Positions 25,345 to 34,015 are shown, numbered from the stretch's first letter. The stretch: DNA of 35,964 bases from an uncultured Porphyromonadaceae bacterium (GCA_937921035.1 CALEUL010000006.1:1-35964); one strand, 5' to 3'. Made by a program: numbers and translations. The notes: generated by a model from the sequence alone, not told the origin.

Positions 25345-27987
25345 TTATCGGAGAGCTTCGGCGAGCTTGTCGAATGCGGCGGCGAGGCCGTCGCTGTCCT
25401 TACCGCCGGCCTGAGCGAAGCCGGGCTGGCCGCCGCCGCCGCCCTTGATGCACTTCGCGGCTTCGCGGACAAGTGCCGATGCATTGAGGCCTGAGGCTAC
25501 GATATCGTCGGTAAACATTGCGGTTAGCAGTGGCTTGCCGGTCATGTCGGCGGTAGCGCCGATGAATGCTGTTTTTTCGGGCGATATGGACCGAATGGCG
25601 AAAGCGACGTTTTTCACTACTTCTGGCGGACGGACGCCGCGCATGAATACTGTCTTTATGCCGTCGGCATTGGTCTTGGCTTCTGCAAGCAATGCTTTGG
25701 AGAGGTTGGCGATATGCTCGCGGAAGTAGTCTTCAACCTGCTGCTTGAGTTCATGGTTTTCCTCGATGGAGCGGCGTAGTGCGCCGAGAATGTCGGGTGT
25801 ATTGTTGAACAGTTCGGACATCTGTCTGATTGTGTCCTGGAACTTGGCAATCAGTTTCTCTACTTCAGGACCGGTAATAGCCTCGATACGGCGTATTCCG
25901 GCAGCGATGCTGGATTCCGATACAATCTTCACCATGCCGATGTTGCCGGTGTTGGGAACGTGTGTGCCGCCGCAGAGCTCTACGGAATCGCCGTAGCGGA
26001 TTACGCGCACTTCGTCGCCGTATTTCTCGCCGAAGAGTGCCATTGCGCCCATCCCTCGGGCTTCGGCGATAGGCACGTTGCGGTGCTCGTCAAGCGCGAT
26101 GGCCTCGCGGATGTGGCGGTTTGCGATTTCCTCTACCTTGCGTATTTCCTCGGGTGTGAGTTTCTGGAAGTGGGAGAAGTCGAAACGCAGGATTTCGGGC
26201 GAGACAAAAGAACCTTTCTGCTCTACGTGGGTGCCCAGAACCTCGCGGAGTGCCTGGTGGAGCAGGTGCGTGGCGGTGTGGTTGCGCGAAGTCCCCATGC
26301 GAGCTTCGGTGTCTATTGCGGCGCGGAACGTTGCGGAAGGATTCTCGGGCAGTTCCTTTACTATATGTACGCCAACACCGTTCTCGCGCTTGGTGTCCAT
26401 GATTTCAGTAGCTTTGCCTGTGGCGATGTCGGTGATGGTGCCGCGGTCGCCTACCTGGCCGCCCATTTCGGCGTAGAAGGGCGTCTTGGAGAGGATTATC
26501 TGGTAGTATTCGCGGTTTTTCTGCTTAACGTGCCGATAGCGCAGGATTTTGGCGTCGCATTCGGGGCTGTCGTAGCCTACGAATTCCTGTTCTCCGTCGT
26601 TCACGTCAATCCAGTCGGCGGCCTCTACGGCGGCTGCGGCGCGGGCGCGTTCTTTCTGTGCGTTCATCTCGCGCTGGAAGCCATCGTGGTCAAGGGTCAT
26701 GCCGTAGTCCTTGAGGATAAGTTCGGTAAGGTCGAGAGGGAATCCGTATGTGTCGTATAGAGTGAAAGCTTGGGTGCCTGTGATTTCGTCCTTGCCTTCG
26801 GCTTTTGCAGCCTTTACTGCGTCATCGAGGAGACGTATGCCGTTTTCGAGGGTGCGCAGGAATGCGTCTTCTTCCTCTTTGATTACGCGCATGATAAGGT
26901 CGCGGTTGGCGGGCAGTTCGGGATAAGCGTCGCCCATGTCGGCGATAAGGGTGTCTACCAGACGGTACATGAAAGCCTTCTTCTGGTCCAGGAAGGTGTA
27001 GGCGTAGCGCACGGCGCGGCGCAGTATTCGGCGGATAACATATCCCGCCTTTGCGTTTCCGGGAAGCTGGTTGTCGGCGATGGAGAATGCGATTGTGCGC
27101 ACATGGTCGGCGATAACGCGCATGGCAACGTCCACCTGGTGTTCCTTGCCGTATTCCTTACCCGAAAGCTGGGCAATCTTGTTGATGAGGGGCGTGAAGA
27201 CATCGGTATCGTAGTTGGATGTCTTGCCCTGGAGTGCCATGCAGAGGCGTTCGAAGCCCATGCCGGTGTCGATAACCTTGGCGGGCAGGGGCTCGAGGCT
27301 GCCGTCGGCCTTGCGGTTGAACTGCATGAACACCAGATTCCATATCTCGATAACCTGAGGATGGTCTTTGTTAACCATCTGCTCGCCGGGAACTTTGGCG
27401 CGTTCCTCGTCGCTGCGGAGGTCGATGTGGATTTCGCTGCAGGGGCCGCACGGGCCGGTATCGCCCATTTCCCAGAAGTTATCGTGCTTGTTGCCGTTTA
27501 TTATATGGTCGGCGGGCAGATGTTTCATCCATATTTCGGCGGCTTCGTCGTCGCGTGAGAGACCTTCGGCTGGCGAGCCTTCGAAAACGGTTGCATAGAG
27601 GCGTTCGGGATTAAGACCGAGGACGTCGACGAGGTATTCCCATGCCATGTCGATGGCTCCTTTTTTGAAATAGTCGCCGAACGACCAGTTGCCTAACATC
27701 TCGAACATAGTATGGTGGTAGGTGTCCAGACCCACTTCTTCAAGGTCGTTGTGCTTGCCGCTAACGCGAAGGCATTTCTGCGAGTCGGCCACACGTTTGT
27801 ACGCCGCCGCCTTGTTGCCCAGAATGATATCTTTGAACTGGTTCATGCCGGCGTTGGTGAACATCAGCGTCGGGTCGTCCTTAATCACCATTGGTGCCGA
27901 GGGCACGATGTGGTGGCTGTGGCTGGCGAAGAAATCTTTGAAAGACTGGCGGATTTCTTTGGCCGTTAATGATTTAGAGCTTGACAT
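25345..27987 (-). CDS. alaS: Alanine--tRNA ligase
   Basis: 880 residues, full length. The class II catalytic domain starts at the N-terminus (FFASHSHHIVPSAPMV, then MFTNAGMNQFKD). It is followed by the tRNA-recognition region with RILRRAVRYA. The editing domain has the zinc-site residues in NHTATHLLHQALR and CGGTHVPNTG. The C-Ala domain ends with the glycine-rich GGGGGQPGFAQAGGKD motif. All hallmarks are intact. Monocistronic between a strong terminator and a promoter at 28055-28085 that interleaves with the promoter of the divergent M23 gene. Confidence 0.97.
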   Translation of the reverse strand: MSSSKSLTAKEIRQSFKDFFASHSHHIVPSAPMVIKDDPTLMFTNAGMNQFKDIILGNKAAAYKRVADSQKCLRVSGKHNDLEEVGLDTYHHTMFEMLGNWSFGDYFKKGAIDMAWEYLVDVLGLNPERLYATVFEGSPAEGLSRDDEAAEIWMKHLPADHIINGNKHDNFWEMGDTGPCGPCSEIHIDLRSDEERAKVPGEQMVNKDHPQVIEIWNLVFMQFNRKADGSLEPLPAKVIDTGMGFERLCMALQGKTSNYDTDVFTPLINKIAQLSGKEYGKEHQVDVAMRVIADHVRTIAFSIADNQLPGNAKAGYVIRRILRRAVRYAYTFLDQKKAFMYRLVDTLIADMGDAYPELPANRDLIMRVIKEEEDAFLRTLENGIRLLDDAVKAAKAEGKDEITGTQAFTLYDTYGFPLDLTELILKDYGMTLDHDGFQREMNAQKERARAAAAVEAADWIDVNDGEQEFVGYDSPECDAKILRYRHVKQKNREYYQIILSKTPFYAEMGGQVGDRGTITDIATGKATEIMDTKRENGVGVHIVKELPENPSATFRAAIDTEARMGTSRNHTATHLLHQALREVLGTHVEQKGSFVSPEILRFDFSHFQKLTPEEIRKVEEIANRHIREAIALDEHRNVPIAEARGMGAMALFGEKYGDEVRVIRYGDSVELCGGTHVPNTGNIGMVKIVSESSIAAGIRRIEAITGPEVEKLIAKFQDTIRQMSELFNNTPDILGALRRSIEENHELKQQVEDYFREHIANLSKALLAEAKTNADGIKTVFMRGVRPPEVVKNVAFAIRSISPEKTAFIGATADMTGKPLLTAMFTDDIVASGLNASALVREAAKCIKGGGGGQPGFAQAGGKDSDGLAAAFDKLAEALR

Positions 27988-28010
27988 AATGCACTTTTTG
28001 TTTCTTGCGG

Positions 28011-28042
28011 TTGTGTTTTCCGCACAATTTTAGTTAACTTTG
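28011..28042 (+). promoter_or_regulatory. Promoter of the M23 peptidase gene
   Basis: TTG at 28011-28013 and TAACTTTG at 28035-28042 are 21 bp apart, slightly long. The start would be near 28048. Confidence 0.55.
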
Positions 28043-28054
28043 CGTTTGGAAGTG

Positions 28055-28085
28055 CAAAATTACTCCATTTTCGCGGTATTTGCAA
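28055..28085 (-). promoter_or_regulatory. alaS promoter
   Basis: On the - strand TTG at 28085-28083 and TAATTTTG at 28062-28055 are 20 bp apart. The predicted start (about 28049) nearly coincides with that of the opposite promoter. Confidence 0.65.
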
Positions 28086-28101
28086 GAATAAGCCGAAGTG
28101 A

Positions 28102-29073
28102 ATGAGCCAGAAAGTTTTCTATCGATATAACAATGCCACAGAGCAGTACGAGCGCGTGTTTCCTGACCGGAGAACCCGCATGCACGCACGCATGAGGCCT
28201 TATATCGTGGCGGTGTTTGTTGTTGCGATGGTGGCGTTGGCGCTATACAGCCTTGTGGAGATGCCCCGCGAGCGTGAGCTGCGTGTATCAAACGAACGCC
28301 TGATGGCAAGTCTGAACATCCTGTCGCGCCGCGCCGACCATGCCCTGGCAGTTATGGAGGACCTTGGCGAGCGAGACAATAATTTTTATCGCGCCATGAT
28401 GCAGGCCGAGCCGCTTTCCGATGCGGGCAGATATGCAGGTCTGGAGCGACAGCATAACTTCGACAGTATCGCGGCGCTGGCCGACGAGAATCTTGTTCGT
28501 AACGTAAACGCAAAGCTCGACAGACTGGACCGCATGGTTTATGTCCAGATTAAATCATTCGACCATCTTGCTGCGCTCGTAGACAGTCAGAACTCGCGCG
28601 TAGCGCACACGCCGGCAATACAGCCTGTCCCGGAGAAGTATCTGCGTACAATGGCGTCGGGCTACGGTCCCCGGCTCGACCCTGTTTACGGTACTATGAA
28701 ATTCCACGAAGGGCTCGATTTTTCGGCGCCTGTAGGAACTCCCGTGTACGCAACTGCCGATGGCAGGGTAGATGTTGCATCGTGGCAGAGCCAGTACGGA
28801 AATATGGTGGAAATCAATCACGGATTCAACTATACCACGCGCTACGCGCATCTCTCAAAGCTGATTGCTCGTGCCGGACAGCAGGTGAAGCGCGGAGATC
28901 TTATCGGACTGGTGGGCAATACAGGAAAATCCACTGGTCCGCACCTGCACTACGAAGTGCGCTACCGCGGAGCGCCTCAGAATCCCCTGAACTATTATTT
29001 CTATGACCTTTCGCCGCAGCAATACGACGAACTGATAAGACTGGCCGAGAATGCCGGTCATGTAATGGACTGA
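28102..29073 (+). CDS. M23 family metallopeptidase, membrane-anchored
   Basis: 323 residues. A short cytoplasmic basic N-terminus is followed by one membrane helix (about 33-53), a coiled-coil-like periplasmic stalk (about 55-165) and a LytM/M23 domain (about 180-300). Zinc ligands are present: His202 and Asp206 in HEGLD and His283 in HLHYE, with His250 and His281 in catalytic positions. So it should be an active endopeptidase that cuts peptidoglycan cross-bridges, or a near relative acting in envelope remodelling. Its stop overlaps the start of the MerR-type regulator by one base (TGATG), so the two are translationally coupled. Confidence 0.92.
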   Translation: MSQKVFYRYNNATEQYERVFPDRRTRMHARMRPYIVAVFVVAMVALALYSLVEMPRERELRVSNERLMASLNILSRRADHALAVMEDLGERDNNFYRAMMQAEPLSDAGRYAGLERQHNFDSIAALADENLVRNVNAKLDRLDRMVYVQIKSFDHLAALVDSQNSRVAHTPAIQPVPEKYLRTMASGYGPRLDPVYGTMKFHEGLDFSAPVGTPVYATADGRVDVASWQSQYGNMVEINHGFNYTTRYAHLSKLIARAGQQVKRGDLIGLVGNTGKSTGPHLHYEVRYRGAPQNPLNYYFYDLSPQQYDELIRLAENAGHVMD

Positions 29074-29414
29074 TGGCAGACGAACTTACAAAAAAATATT
29101 ACCGGATAGGCGACGTTGCGGAATTGCTGAATCTTCCGCAATCAACCCTGCGCTTCTGGGAATCGCAGTTTTCGGAACTGAAGCCGGGCCGCAACAAGAA
29201 AGGCACGCGGCGGTATACACCTAACGATATTGATATTCTGCGGGTTATTAAATTCTTGGTGAAGGATAAAGGTCTTACCATAGAAGGTGCGCGCGAGCAC
29301 ATGCGCAAGAACCGCCATGCCGTGGACAAACGCCACGAAATAATCAGCCGCCTGCAGGATGTGCGACGCCGTCTCGCCGAACTCCTCGATGCCCTCGACG
29401 AGCGCAACTCGTGA
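29073..29414 (+). CDS. MerR family transcriptional regulator
   Basis: 113 residues. The N-terminal winged helix-turn-helix is clear: YYRIGDVAELLNLPQSTLRFWESQF followed by the wing GTRRYTPNDIDIL and a helix IEGAREHMR. The C-terminal portion is a short arginine-rich helix, presumably for dimerisation, with no cysteine cluster for metal sensing and no ligand domain. This small form, next to an M23 peptidase, is common in Bacteroidetes; its targets are unknown. It may sense nothing and act through partners. Confidence 0.9.
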   Translation: MADELTKKYYRIGDVAELLNLPQSTLRFWESQFSELKPGRNKKGTRRYTPNDIDILRVIKFLVKDKGLTIEGAREHMRKNRHAVDKRHEIISRLQDVRRRLAELLDALDERNS

Positions 29415-29431
29415 AATCTTTATAACTTTTT

Positions 29432-29550
29432 GATTACGCGGGCATGGACGACGCCTACCAGAGCGTGAGGCGGAACGTATTCCGTTACGACGGCGCCCCT
29501 CTCTTGGCCGTTATCTTGCCGAGCACGAAATCAAAAATTCGGCTCTTTTT
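29432..29550 (+). ncRNA. Candidate structured small RNA
   Basis: The 220-base gap after the MerR gene has no reading frame but shows four consecutive short hairpins: CGCCT/AGGCG (29452-29472), CGGAA/TTCCG (29471-29484), ACGGC/GCCGT (29490-29511) and GCCGA/TCGGC (29518-29543), the last followed by TCTTTTT, so it looks like an intrinsic terminator. A TATAACTTTTTG at 29421-29432 resembles a -7 element but has two extra T. I could not match it to a known RNA family (6S, 4.5S, tmRNA and RNase P signatures were looked for). The first two hairpins share two bases, so they may be alternatives. It could instead be a long 3' UTR of the MerR gene. Confidence 0.4.
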
Positions 29551-29577
29551 CATGTAAGGATAATATTGGCGGAAAAA

Positions 29578-29617
29578 ATATTCCCGGAGGCGACAGGTTC
29601 TGCGTCCCCGGGAATAT
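29578..29617. terminator. Terminator of the hexosaminidase gene
   Basis: ATATTCCCGG (29578-29587) pairs with CCGGGAATAT (29608-29617), with further GGCG/CGTC pairing inside. On the - strand the stem is followed by ATATTTTTTCC. It lies 17 bases past the gene's stop and may also stop + strand transcripts. Confidence 0.8.
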
Positions 29618-29633
29618 CGTATTCAGGCTATTA

Positions 29634-31874
29634 TTATTTGAGCTTCAGGACTGTTACGAGGCTGGGTTTGCCGGCGTACCACAGGATAGCGCGGGCCTCT
29701 TTTGCTTCGGGGAAAGATGCGAGGTCTATGCTTTCGCCTGCGTTCAGCTGCTGCGACTGCTCTGTTGGGTTGGTGCCGTCGAGACTTACGCGGACAACGC
29801 CGCCTTCGTAGGGGCTGTTGGCGACGAGTTTGCCGTCCACAACCTTAAGACCGGGCTGACGAAGATGGAAGTTGATGCCTTCGGCTGCGAGTTTGGGCAG
29901 CTCTTTGCCAACAACAGCGTTGAAATCAGCCTCGGAGTATGTCTTTTCGGGGTTCCAGCCGCGCTCAGCCACGCCAAACATCTTGGGGAACATCATGCGC
30001 TGAATGTCCGATACGCCGCGAACGGTCTCGGCCCATATCTGAGCCTGCACGCCAAGAAGTTTGGCGCCGGGAACGTTGCACAGTTCATAGGGATAGCCGC
30101 CGAGCGAGCTGAATTCGTCGCTCCAGCCACCCCAGTTCAGGCCTTTTTCCATTGGATGGGGGCTGTAGACCATGTCGAGGTAGTAGTGGTTGAAGTTGCT
30201 CAGAACCACGGGATAGCCGGCCTTTGCAATACCGGCTGTAATCTTGGAGGTGCCGGCTTCTTTGCCAACGGCCCAGCAGTTTACGTTGTAAACGTTTGGT
30301 GCTACGGCGTTGTCGTAGCCTTTGCCGTGGTCGGTGGCTATTTCCTGCCATCCGGAAACTTTCAGGCCCTTGGAGGCCATAAGTTCGGCAATGCGGCGTA
30401 CGAAATATGCGTGCACGTCGCGGTCGGCGGCAAGTCCTTCTTTCTTTTTAAGTTCCTGGATTGCCTTGTTGGTGCTCCATGATCCGTAGGCGACTTCGTC
30501 GCCGCCGATATGCAGGGCGGGAAGTTCAACTCCGGCTTCTTTGTACATGTCTATGATTTCGTCGGCAACGATGCCCAGAAGTTTATATGGGCCTTCGATG
30601 GCGGGGTTCATTGCGTTGTCGCGGTAGCCTTGTGCGGAGACATAGTCGGCAGTCTCGGGACCCTGGTTGAGAAGCCAGGAGTTGTCGCCGGTGCGTTTGG
30701 CCCGGTATTCCATAGCCTTTATGGCGGCGCGGGCGTGGCCCGGAGATTCGATTTCGGGAATGACTGCGATGCCGAGGCTGTCGGCGTATCTGAGCATGCC
30801 TACAAAGTCGGCGCGGGTAAAGTATCCGTTGCCTGTGCCTTCGGTGCTTTCGGGGTTGCCGTCGCCGGCATACATCTGGTCAAGGAAAGAGCCGTCGGAG
30901 CTGGGGGTATATCCTCGGCGGCTGCCTACTTCGGTAAGTTCGGGCAGTGCCTTGATTTCCAGACGCCACGCTTCATCGTCTACGGGGTGGAAGTGGAGGG
31001 TGTTGAGGCCGTATACTGCCATTTTCTCTATTATTTCACGAACCTGGGCCGGTTTTGTGTAGTTGCGGGCAATGTCGAGCATAAGTCCGCGGTAGGGCAG
31101 GGTGGGGGCGTCCGTGATGATGGCCTGTGGCACTGTAACTGCTTTGTCGCCGAGAAGATTGCGCAGGCGCAGGCCTATGCGTGCCCACTGGCGCTGCGGT
31201 GCGTCTACAACGATTTCGCCGTTGGCGATGGTAACCTTGTATGCCTCGGGGTTCGTTGCGTCCTTTACGTCGTTGAATTTTATGGATGCAGGGTCTACCG
31301 TGCACTCTCCGCCTGTAAGCTCAACGTTTTTGAACGACGGAATGGCATCGTACACACCGGCTTTGCCACCGGCGATTTCGATGTTGCGAGCATATATGGT
31401 GTCCCCGTAGGGCATCGGGTCTACGCCGTATGCCACATAGCTTGCGGGGTTCTGCGTCATGTCGGCGGCTGTTGCGGGAACGCCGCGCGTTGTGCCGTCG
31501 TTCATAACAAGGTGGAAACCGTCGGGACCGTAGTTCACAGCCTGTATGGCGCCGTTGAAGCGGATTTTGAATACGATTGTATCGTTCTCGCCCGCGTTGG
31601 CGAACTTCGGTGAGCCGATAGCATAGTAGCCCTGTGTGATTTCAATAAGGGTGTCGGTTGTGTCGCACATTTCCATGTGGCGCGGGAAGGAGTTGAAAGC
31701 CAGCCGATGCACTCCGCGGAGGTCCCCGGAGAGGCGGATGGTTTCTGTGTACATGGATTTTGCGGAATCAGTGAAGTTTTCGCTGCTCCAGTCGATGGCG
31801 ACAGGCCCGGGGCCGGAATTGTGCGCGCACGAGGCTAAGACGCCTAATGAACAGAGGAACAATAGTTTTTTCAT
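29634..31874 (-). CDS. Glycoside hydrolase family 20 beta-N-acetylhexosaminidase, lipoprotein
   Basis: 746 residues from the ATG at 31874. The lipobox LASC places the lipidated cysteine at 16, so the enzyme is anchored outside the cytoplasm. An N-terminal beta-rich region (about 20-260) includes the GH20b-like domain that precedes the barrel. The catalytic TIM barrel starts at YRGLMLDIARNY (261-272), and the signature LHIGGDE gives Asp459-Glu460, the stabilising aspartate and acid/base glutamate. EIESPGHARAA and WGGWSDEF complete the active-site features. It removes terminal N-acetylglucosamine or N-acetylgalactosamine from glycans such as mucin or host N-glycans. A frame start at 31925 would begin inside the terminator hairpin and lacks the lipobox context, so it was rejected. 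Confidence 0.93.
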   Translation of the reverse strand: MKKLLFLCSLGVLASCAHNSGPGPVAIDWSSENFTDSAKSMYTETIRLSGDLRGVHRLAFNSFPRHMEMCDTTDTLIEITQGYYAIGSPKFANAGENDTIVFKIRFNGAIQAVNYGPDGFHLVMNDGTTRGVPATAADMTQNPASYVAYGVDPMPYGDTIYARNIEIAGGKAGVYDAIPSFKNVELTGGECTVDPASIKFNDVKDATNPEAYKVTIANGEIVVDAPQRQWARIGLRLRNLLGDKAVTVPQAIITDAPTLPYRGLMLDIARNYTKPAQVREIIEKMAVYGLNTLHFHPVDDEAWRLEIKALPELTEVGSRRGYTPSSDGSFLDQMYAGDGNPESTEGTGNGYFTRADFVGMLRYADSLGIAVIPEIESPGHARAAIKAMEYRAKRTGDNSWLLNQGPETADYVSAQGYRDNAMNPAIEGPYKLLGIVADEIIDMYKEAGVELPALHIGGDEVAYGSWSTNKAIQELKKKEGLAADRDVHAYFVRRIAELMASKGLKVSGWQEIATDHGKGYDNAVAPNVYNVNCWAVGKEAGTSKITAGIAKAGYPVVLSNFNHYYLDMVYSPHPMEKGLNWGGWSDEFSSLGGYPYELCNVPGAKLLGVQAQIWAETVRGVSDIQRMMFPKMFGVAERGWNPEKTYSEADFNAVVGKELPKLAAEGINFHLRQPGLKVVDGKLVANSPYEGGVVRVSLDGTNPTEQSQQLNAGESIDLASFPEAKEARAILWYAGKPSLVTVLKLK

Positions 31875-31904
31875 GTGTAATGTGATAATTGGGGGGGCAT
31901 AAAA

Positions 31905-31936
31905 AAGCCACACCTGTAGTTGCACAGATGTGGCTT
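31905..31936 (-). terminator. Terminator after the greA-HIT-thioredoxin-like operon
   Basis: AAGCCACA pairs with TGTGGCTT, with a partly paired CTGT/ACAG inside, followed by a six-T run on the - strand. It lies between the thioredoxin-like gene and the hexosaminidase start. Because no separate promoter for the hexosaminidase is visible, its expression may depend on readthrough. Confidence 0.75.
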
Positions 31937-31946
31937 GTGTTTTTTA

Positions 31947-33029
31947 TTAAAGATATTTCTGAACTGTTTTTTCGATATTGGCGGGATTGGAAATTCTTTC
32001 CTTGATTTCACCGTCGCGACCGATAACGTATGTAAGAGGCACTGCGCCTACGTTATATTGCATAAGCACGCCGGCTCCGTCAGTGGGAGCGTTCCACACG
32101 GTTATCCACGGCAGGTTGTCGGCCGCCTGTTTCCAGCTCACTTCATCGGCGTCGAACGACAGCTGATAGATTTCCAGACCGTTGCCGTGATATTTGTTGT
32201 AAATATCATAGAGCAAAGCGTTGTAGGCCGGCGAGGAAGCGTTGCTGTAGTCGGTGAAGCTGAGTACTATTACGCCTTTCTTTTCGGCAAGTTTTGTAAG
32301 CGAGTGTTCCACTCCCTTGTTGTCGAAGCGAACGATATCTATCAGCCCCGATTCGGGAACCTCTATGACATTCTGCACGGTATTTACGCGTCCCATAGCA
32401 ATACGTCCTTCAAGAAAAGCTTTCTTGAGCGCTTCGCCACGGCGGTCCTGAGGCTGGTACGTCGCGAAAACCTGTGCGGCGGCGCCGTATGCGCGGTTTC
32501 CATTGTATTCCTTGGGGTTGAACACGGGACTGTTGCCCTTTGCCTTGTTGATGGCATAGTAGGAAACGATACCGGTGGTGTCGGATGTGATGAAACCGAT
32601 TAGCTTGCGCTGTATGTCGTCGATGTCTGCTGTGTTTGCAACGATGCTGTCGATAGAGCTGAAACACTGGGCCTTGGATGTGCCTGCAAGGGTGTGCCCT
32701 GTGCCGAAATTATCGGCTGCGGCTGTCAGCGTTATGGCGTCTACCGAGTCGACGGGGAAGTACACGCTCCCTTTGCCGGGAAGTGTGAGACGCATGATAT
32801 CAACGTACAGGGCCGGAGTTTGGCTCTCGTAGGTGAATTTGCCCTCGGAACGCGGTTCGATGGAGTCAACCACATACCAGGAACTGCCGTTATTGGCTTC
32901 CAGTGCCAGTTTCTGGCCGTCGGCGAGCCCGTCCACTTTGCCGCGGATACTCCATCCGTCGTTGCCGGAGCACGAAGTTCCCAAGAGGAGAGCGATGGTG
33001 GCGCTACCGATAAAATGTAATGTTTTCAT
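31947..33029 (-). CDS. Thioredoxin-like lipoprotein with DUF4369-like N-terminus, CxxC absent
   Basis: 360 residues. The lipobox LGTSC gives Cys20 as lipid anchor. Residues 27-120 look like the DUF4369 beta domain that precedes thioredoxin-like domains in Bacteroidetes. Residues 235-360 have the TlpA/AhpC-like order: a strand (VIVLSF), the active-site loop region, a helix, GLEIYQLSFDADEVSWK, and a cis-proline loop (VGAVPLTYVIGRDG, Pro331). However, where the CxxC should be, the loop reads YSNASSPAYN (261-270), and the only other cysteine is Cys122. It therefore cannot be a dithiol oxidoreductase and may be a binding or scaffold protein. It follows the HIT gene after seven bases. Confidence 0.85.
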   Translation of the reverse strand: MKTLHFIGSATIALLLGTSCSGNDGWSIRGKVDGLADGQKLALEANNGSSWYVVDSIEPRSEGKFTYESQTPALYVDIMRLTLPGKGSVYFPVDSVDAITLTAAADNFGTGHTLAGTSKAQCFSSIDSIVANTADIDDIQRKLIGFITSDTTGIVSYYAINKAKGNSPVFNPKEYNGNRAYGAAAQVFATYQPQDRRGEALKKAFLEGRIAMGRVNTVQNVIEVPESGLIDIVRFDNKGVEHSLTKLAEKKGVIVLSFTDYSNASSPAYNALLYDIYNKYHGNGLEIYQLSFDADEVSWKQAADNLPWITVWNAPTDGAGVLMQYNVGAVPLTYVIGRDGEIKERISNPANIEKTVQKYL

Positions 33030-33036
33030 AACGGTG

Positions 33037-33429
33037 TTATTCGAAGTTCTCTGCTATTTTGGCTGCAATTTCGGCCATCTTTTCAGGCTCGAGCGAGAGC
33101 TTGTGGCGGAAATCCATGTCTGCCTCGCTGTTCAGGGGCACAAGGTGGATGTGTGCGTGGGGAACTTCCATGCCGAGTACAGCCACACCGATACGCTTGC
33201 ACGGCAGGGCTTTTTTCTGAGCCTTTGCCACGCGTTTGGCGAACAGCTGAAGTGCGGAGTATTCTTCGTCAGAGAGGTCGAAGATGTAATCGACCTCACG
33301 TTTCGGAATCACAAGGGTGTGTCCTGGGGCGAGAGGGCTGATGTCGAGGAAGGCATAATGCTTGTCGTCCTCGGCAACGCGGTACGAGGGTATCTCGCCG
33401 GCAACGATTCGGGAAAAAATGGATGCCAT
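33037..33429 (-). CDS. HIT family nucleotide-binding protein
   Basis: 130 residues. The histidine triad HAHIHLVPL holds the catalytic histidines, and FSRIVAGEIPSYRVAEDDKHYAFLDI and PGHTLVIPKREV are typical of the HinT/PKCI group. Members hydrolyse purine nucleoside phosphoramidates or other adenylated compounds. The start lies four bases after the greA stop, and the thioredoxin-like gene follows seven bases on, so it is in the greA operon. Confidence 0.92.
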   Translation of the reverse strand: MASIFSRIVAGEIPSYRVAEDDKHYAFLDISPLAPGHTLVIPKREVDYIFDLSDEEYSALQLFAKRVAKAQKKALPCKRIGVAVLGMEVPHAHIHLVPLNSEADMDFRHKLSLEPEKMAEIAAKIAENFE

Positions 33430-33433
33430 GATA

Positions 33434-33904
33434 TCAGAGACCTATTTCCAGAATCTCGAACTTTACTTTGCCTGCGGGTACCTGAATCTCTACAGTCTCA
33501 CCTTTCTTATGTCCCAGAAGGCCTCGTGCGATAGGTGTGCTGATAGCGATTTTCTTGGCGCGGGCGTCGGCTTCAGAGTCGGCGACGATAGTGTATTCGG
33601 CTTCGCTGCCTGTTGCCACATTACGTATGCGCACGCGGTTCATCATCTGCACTTCGTCGGTGGACAGCTTGCTCTCGTCGATGATGCGGGCGTTTGCTAC
33701 GAGGTCTTTGAGCTGCGCTATTTTCATTTCCAGGAGGCCCTGGGCTTCTTTTGCTGCGTCGTATTCGGAATTCTCGGAGAGGTCGCCTTTATCGCGGGCC
33801 TCGGCGATAGCGCGGGTTACTTCGGGGCGCTTAACAGTTTCGAGGTATTTGATTTCTTCAAGCTTGCGATCGTAACCCTCTTTAGTCATATAAGTTACTG
33901 CCAT
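33434..33904 (-). CDS. greA: Transcription elongation factor GreA
   Basis: 156 residues, normal length. The N-terminal coiled coil opens with YMTKEGYDRKLEEIKYLETVKRPEV and holds DKGDLSENSEYDAAKE, in which the tip acidic residues that reach the RNA polymerase active site are present. The C-terminal FKBP-like domain ends with STPIARGLLGHKKGETVEIQVP. GreA rescues backtracked polymerase by stimulating cleavage of the nascent RNA. First gene of the greA-HIT-thioredoxin-like operon, with a leader of about 100 bases. Confidence 0.95.
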   Translation of the reverse strand: MAVTYMTKEGYDRKLEEIKYLETVKRPEVTRAIAEARDKGDLSENSEYDAAKEAQGLLEMKIAQLKDLVANARIIDESKLSTDEVQMMNRVRIRNVATGSEAEYTIVADSEADARAKKIAISTPIARGLLGHKKGETVEIQVPAGKVKFEILEIGL

Positions 33905-34007
33905 AATTGAGATGAGTTTTTCAGATAGTAAAAAAATAAGAAACCCAACGCCATAGTGGCTGTCGAGCTTTCTTTCATTAAAAATGTCATTTTCGTCTTA
34001 GACATTG

Positions 34008-34015
34008 CAAAGATA
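34008..34015 (-). promoter_or_regulatory. -7 element of the greA operon
   Basis: On the - strand TATCTTTG matches TAnnTTTG. The nearest upstream TTG (34033-34031) is only 15 bp away, so the -33 element is doubtful. A small GCCA/TGGC hairpin at 33951-33961 falls within the leader. Confidence 0.45.

Noticed and set aside
26770..27558. 262-codon open frame on the + strand opposite alaS
   Set aside because: Antisense shadow of a highly conserved tRNA synthetase, with no start signals.
29432..29550. Identification of the small RNA candidate as 6S, 4.5S, tmRNA or RNase P RNA
   Set aside because: The expected conserved loops or sequences of those RNAs were not found; only hairpins and a terminator are supported.
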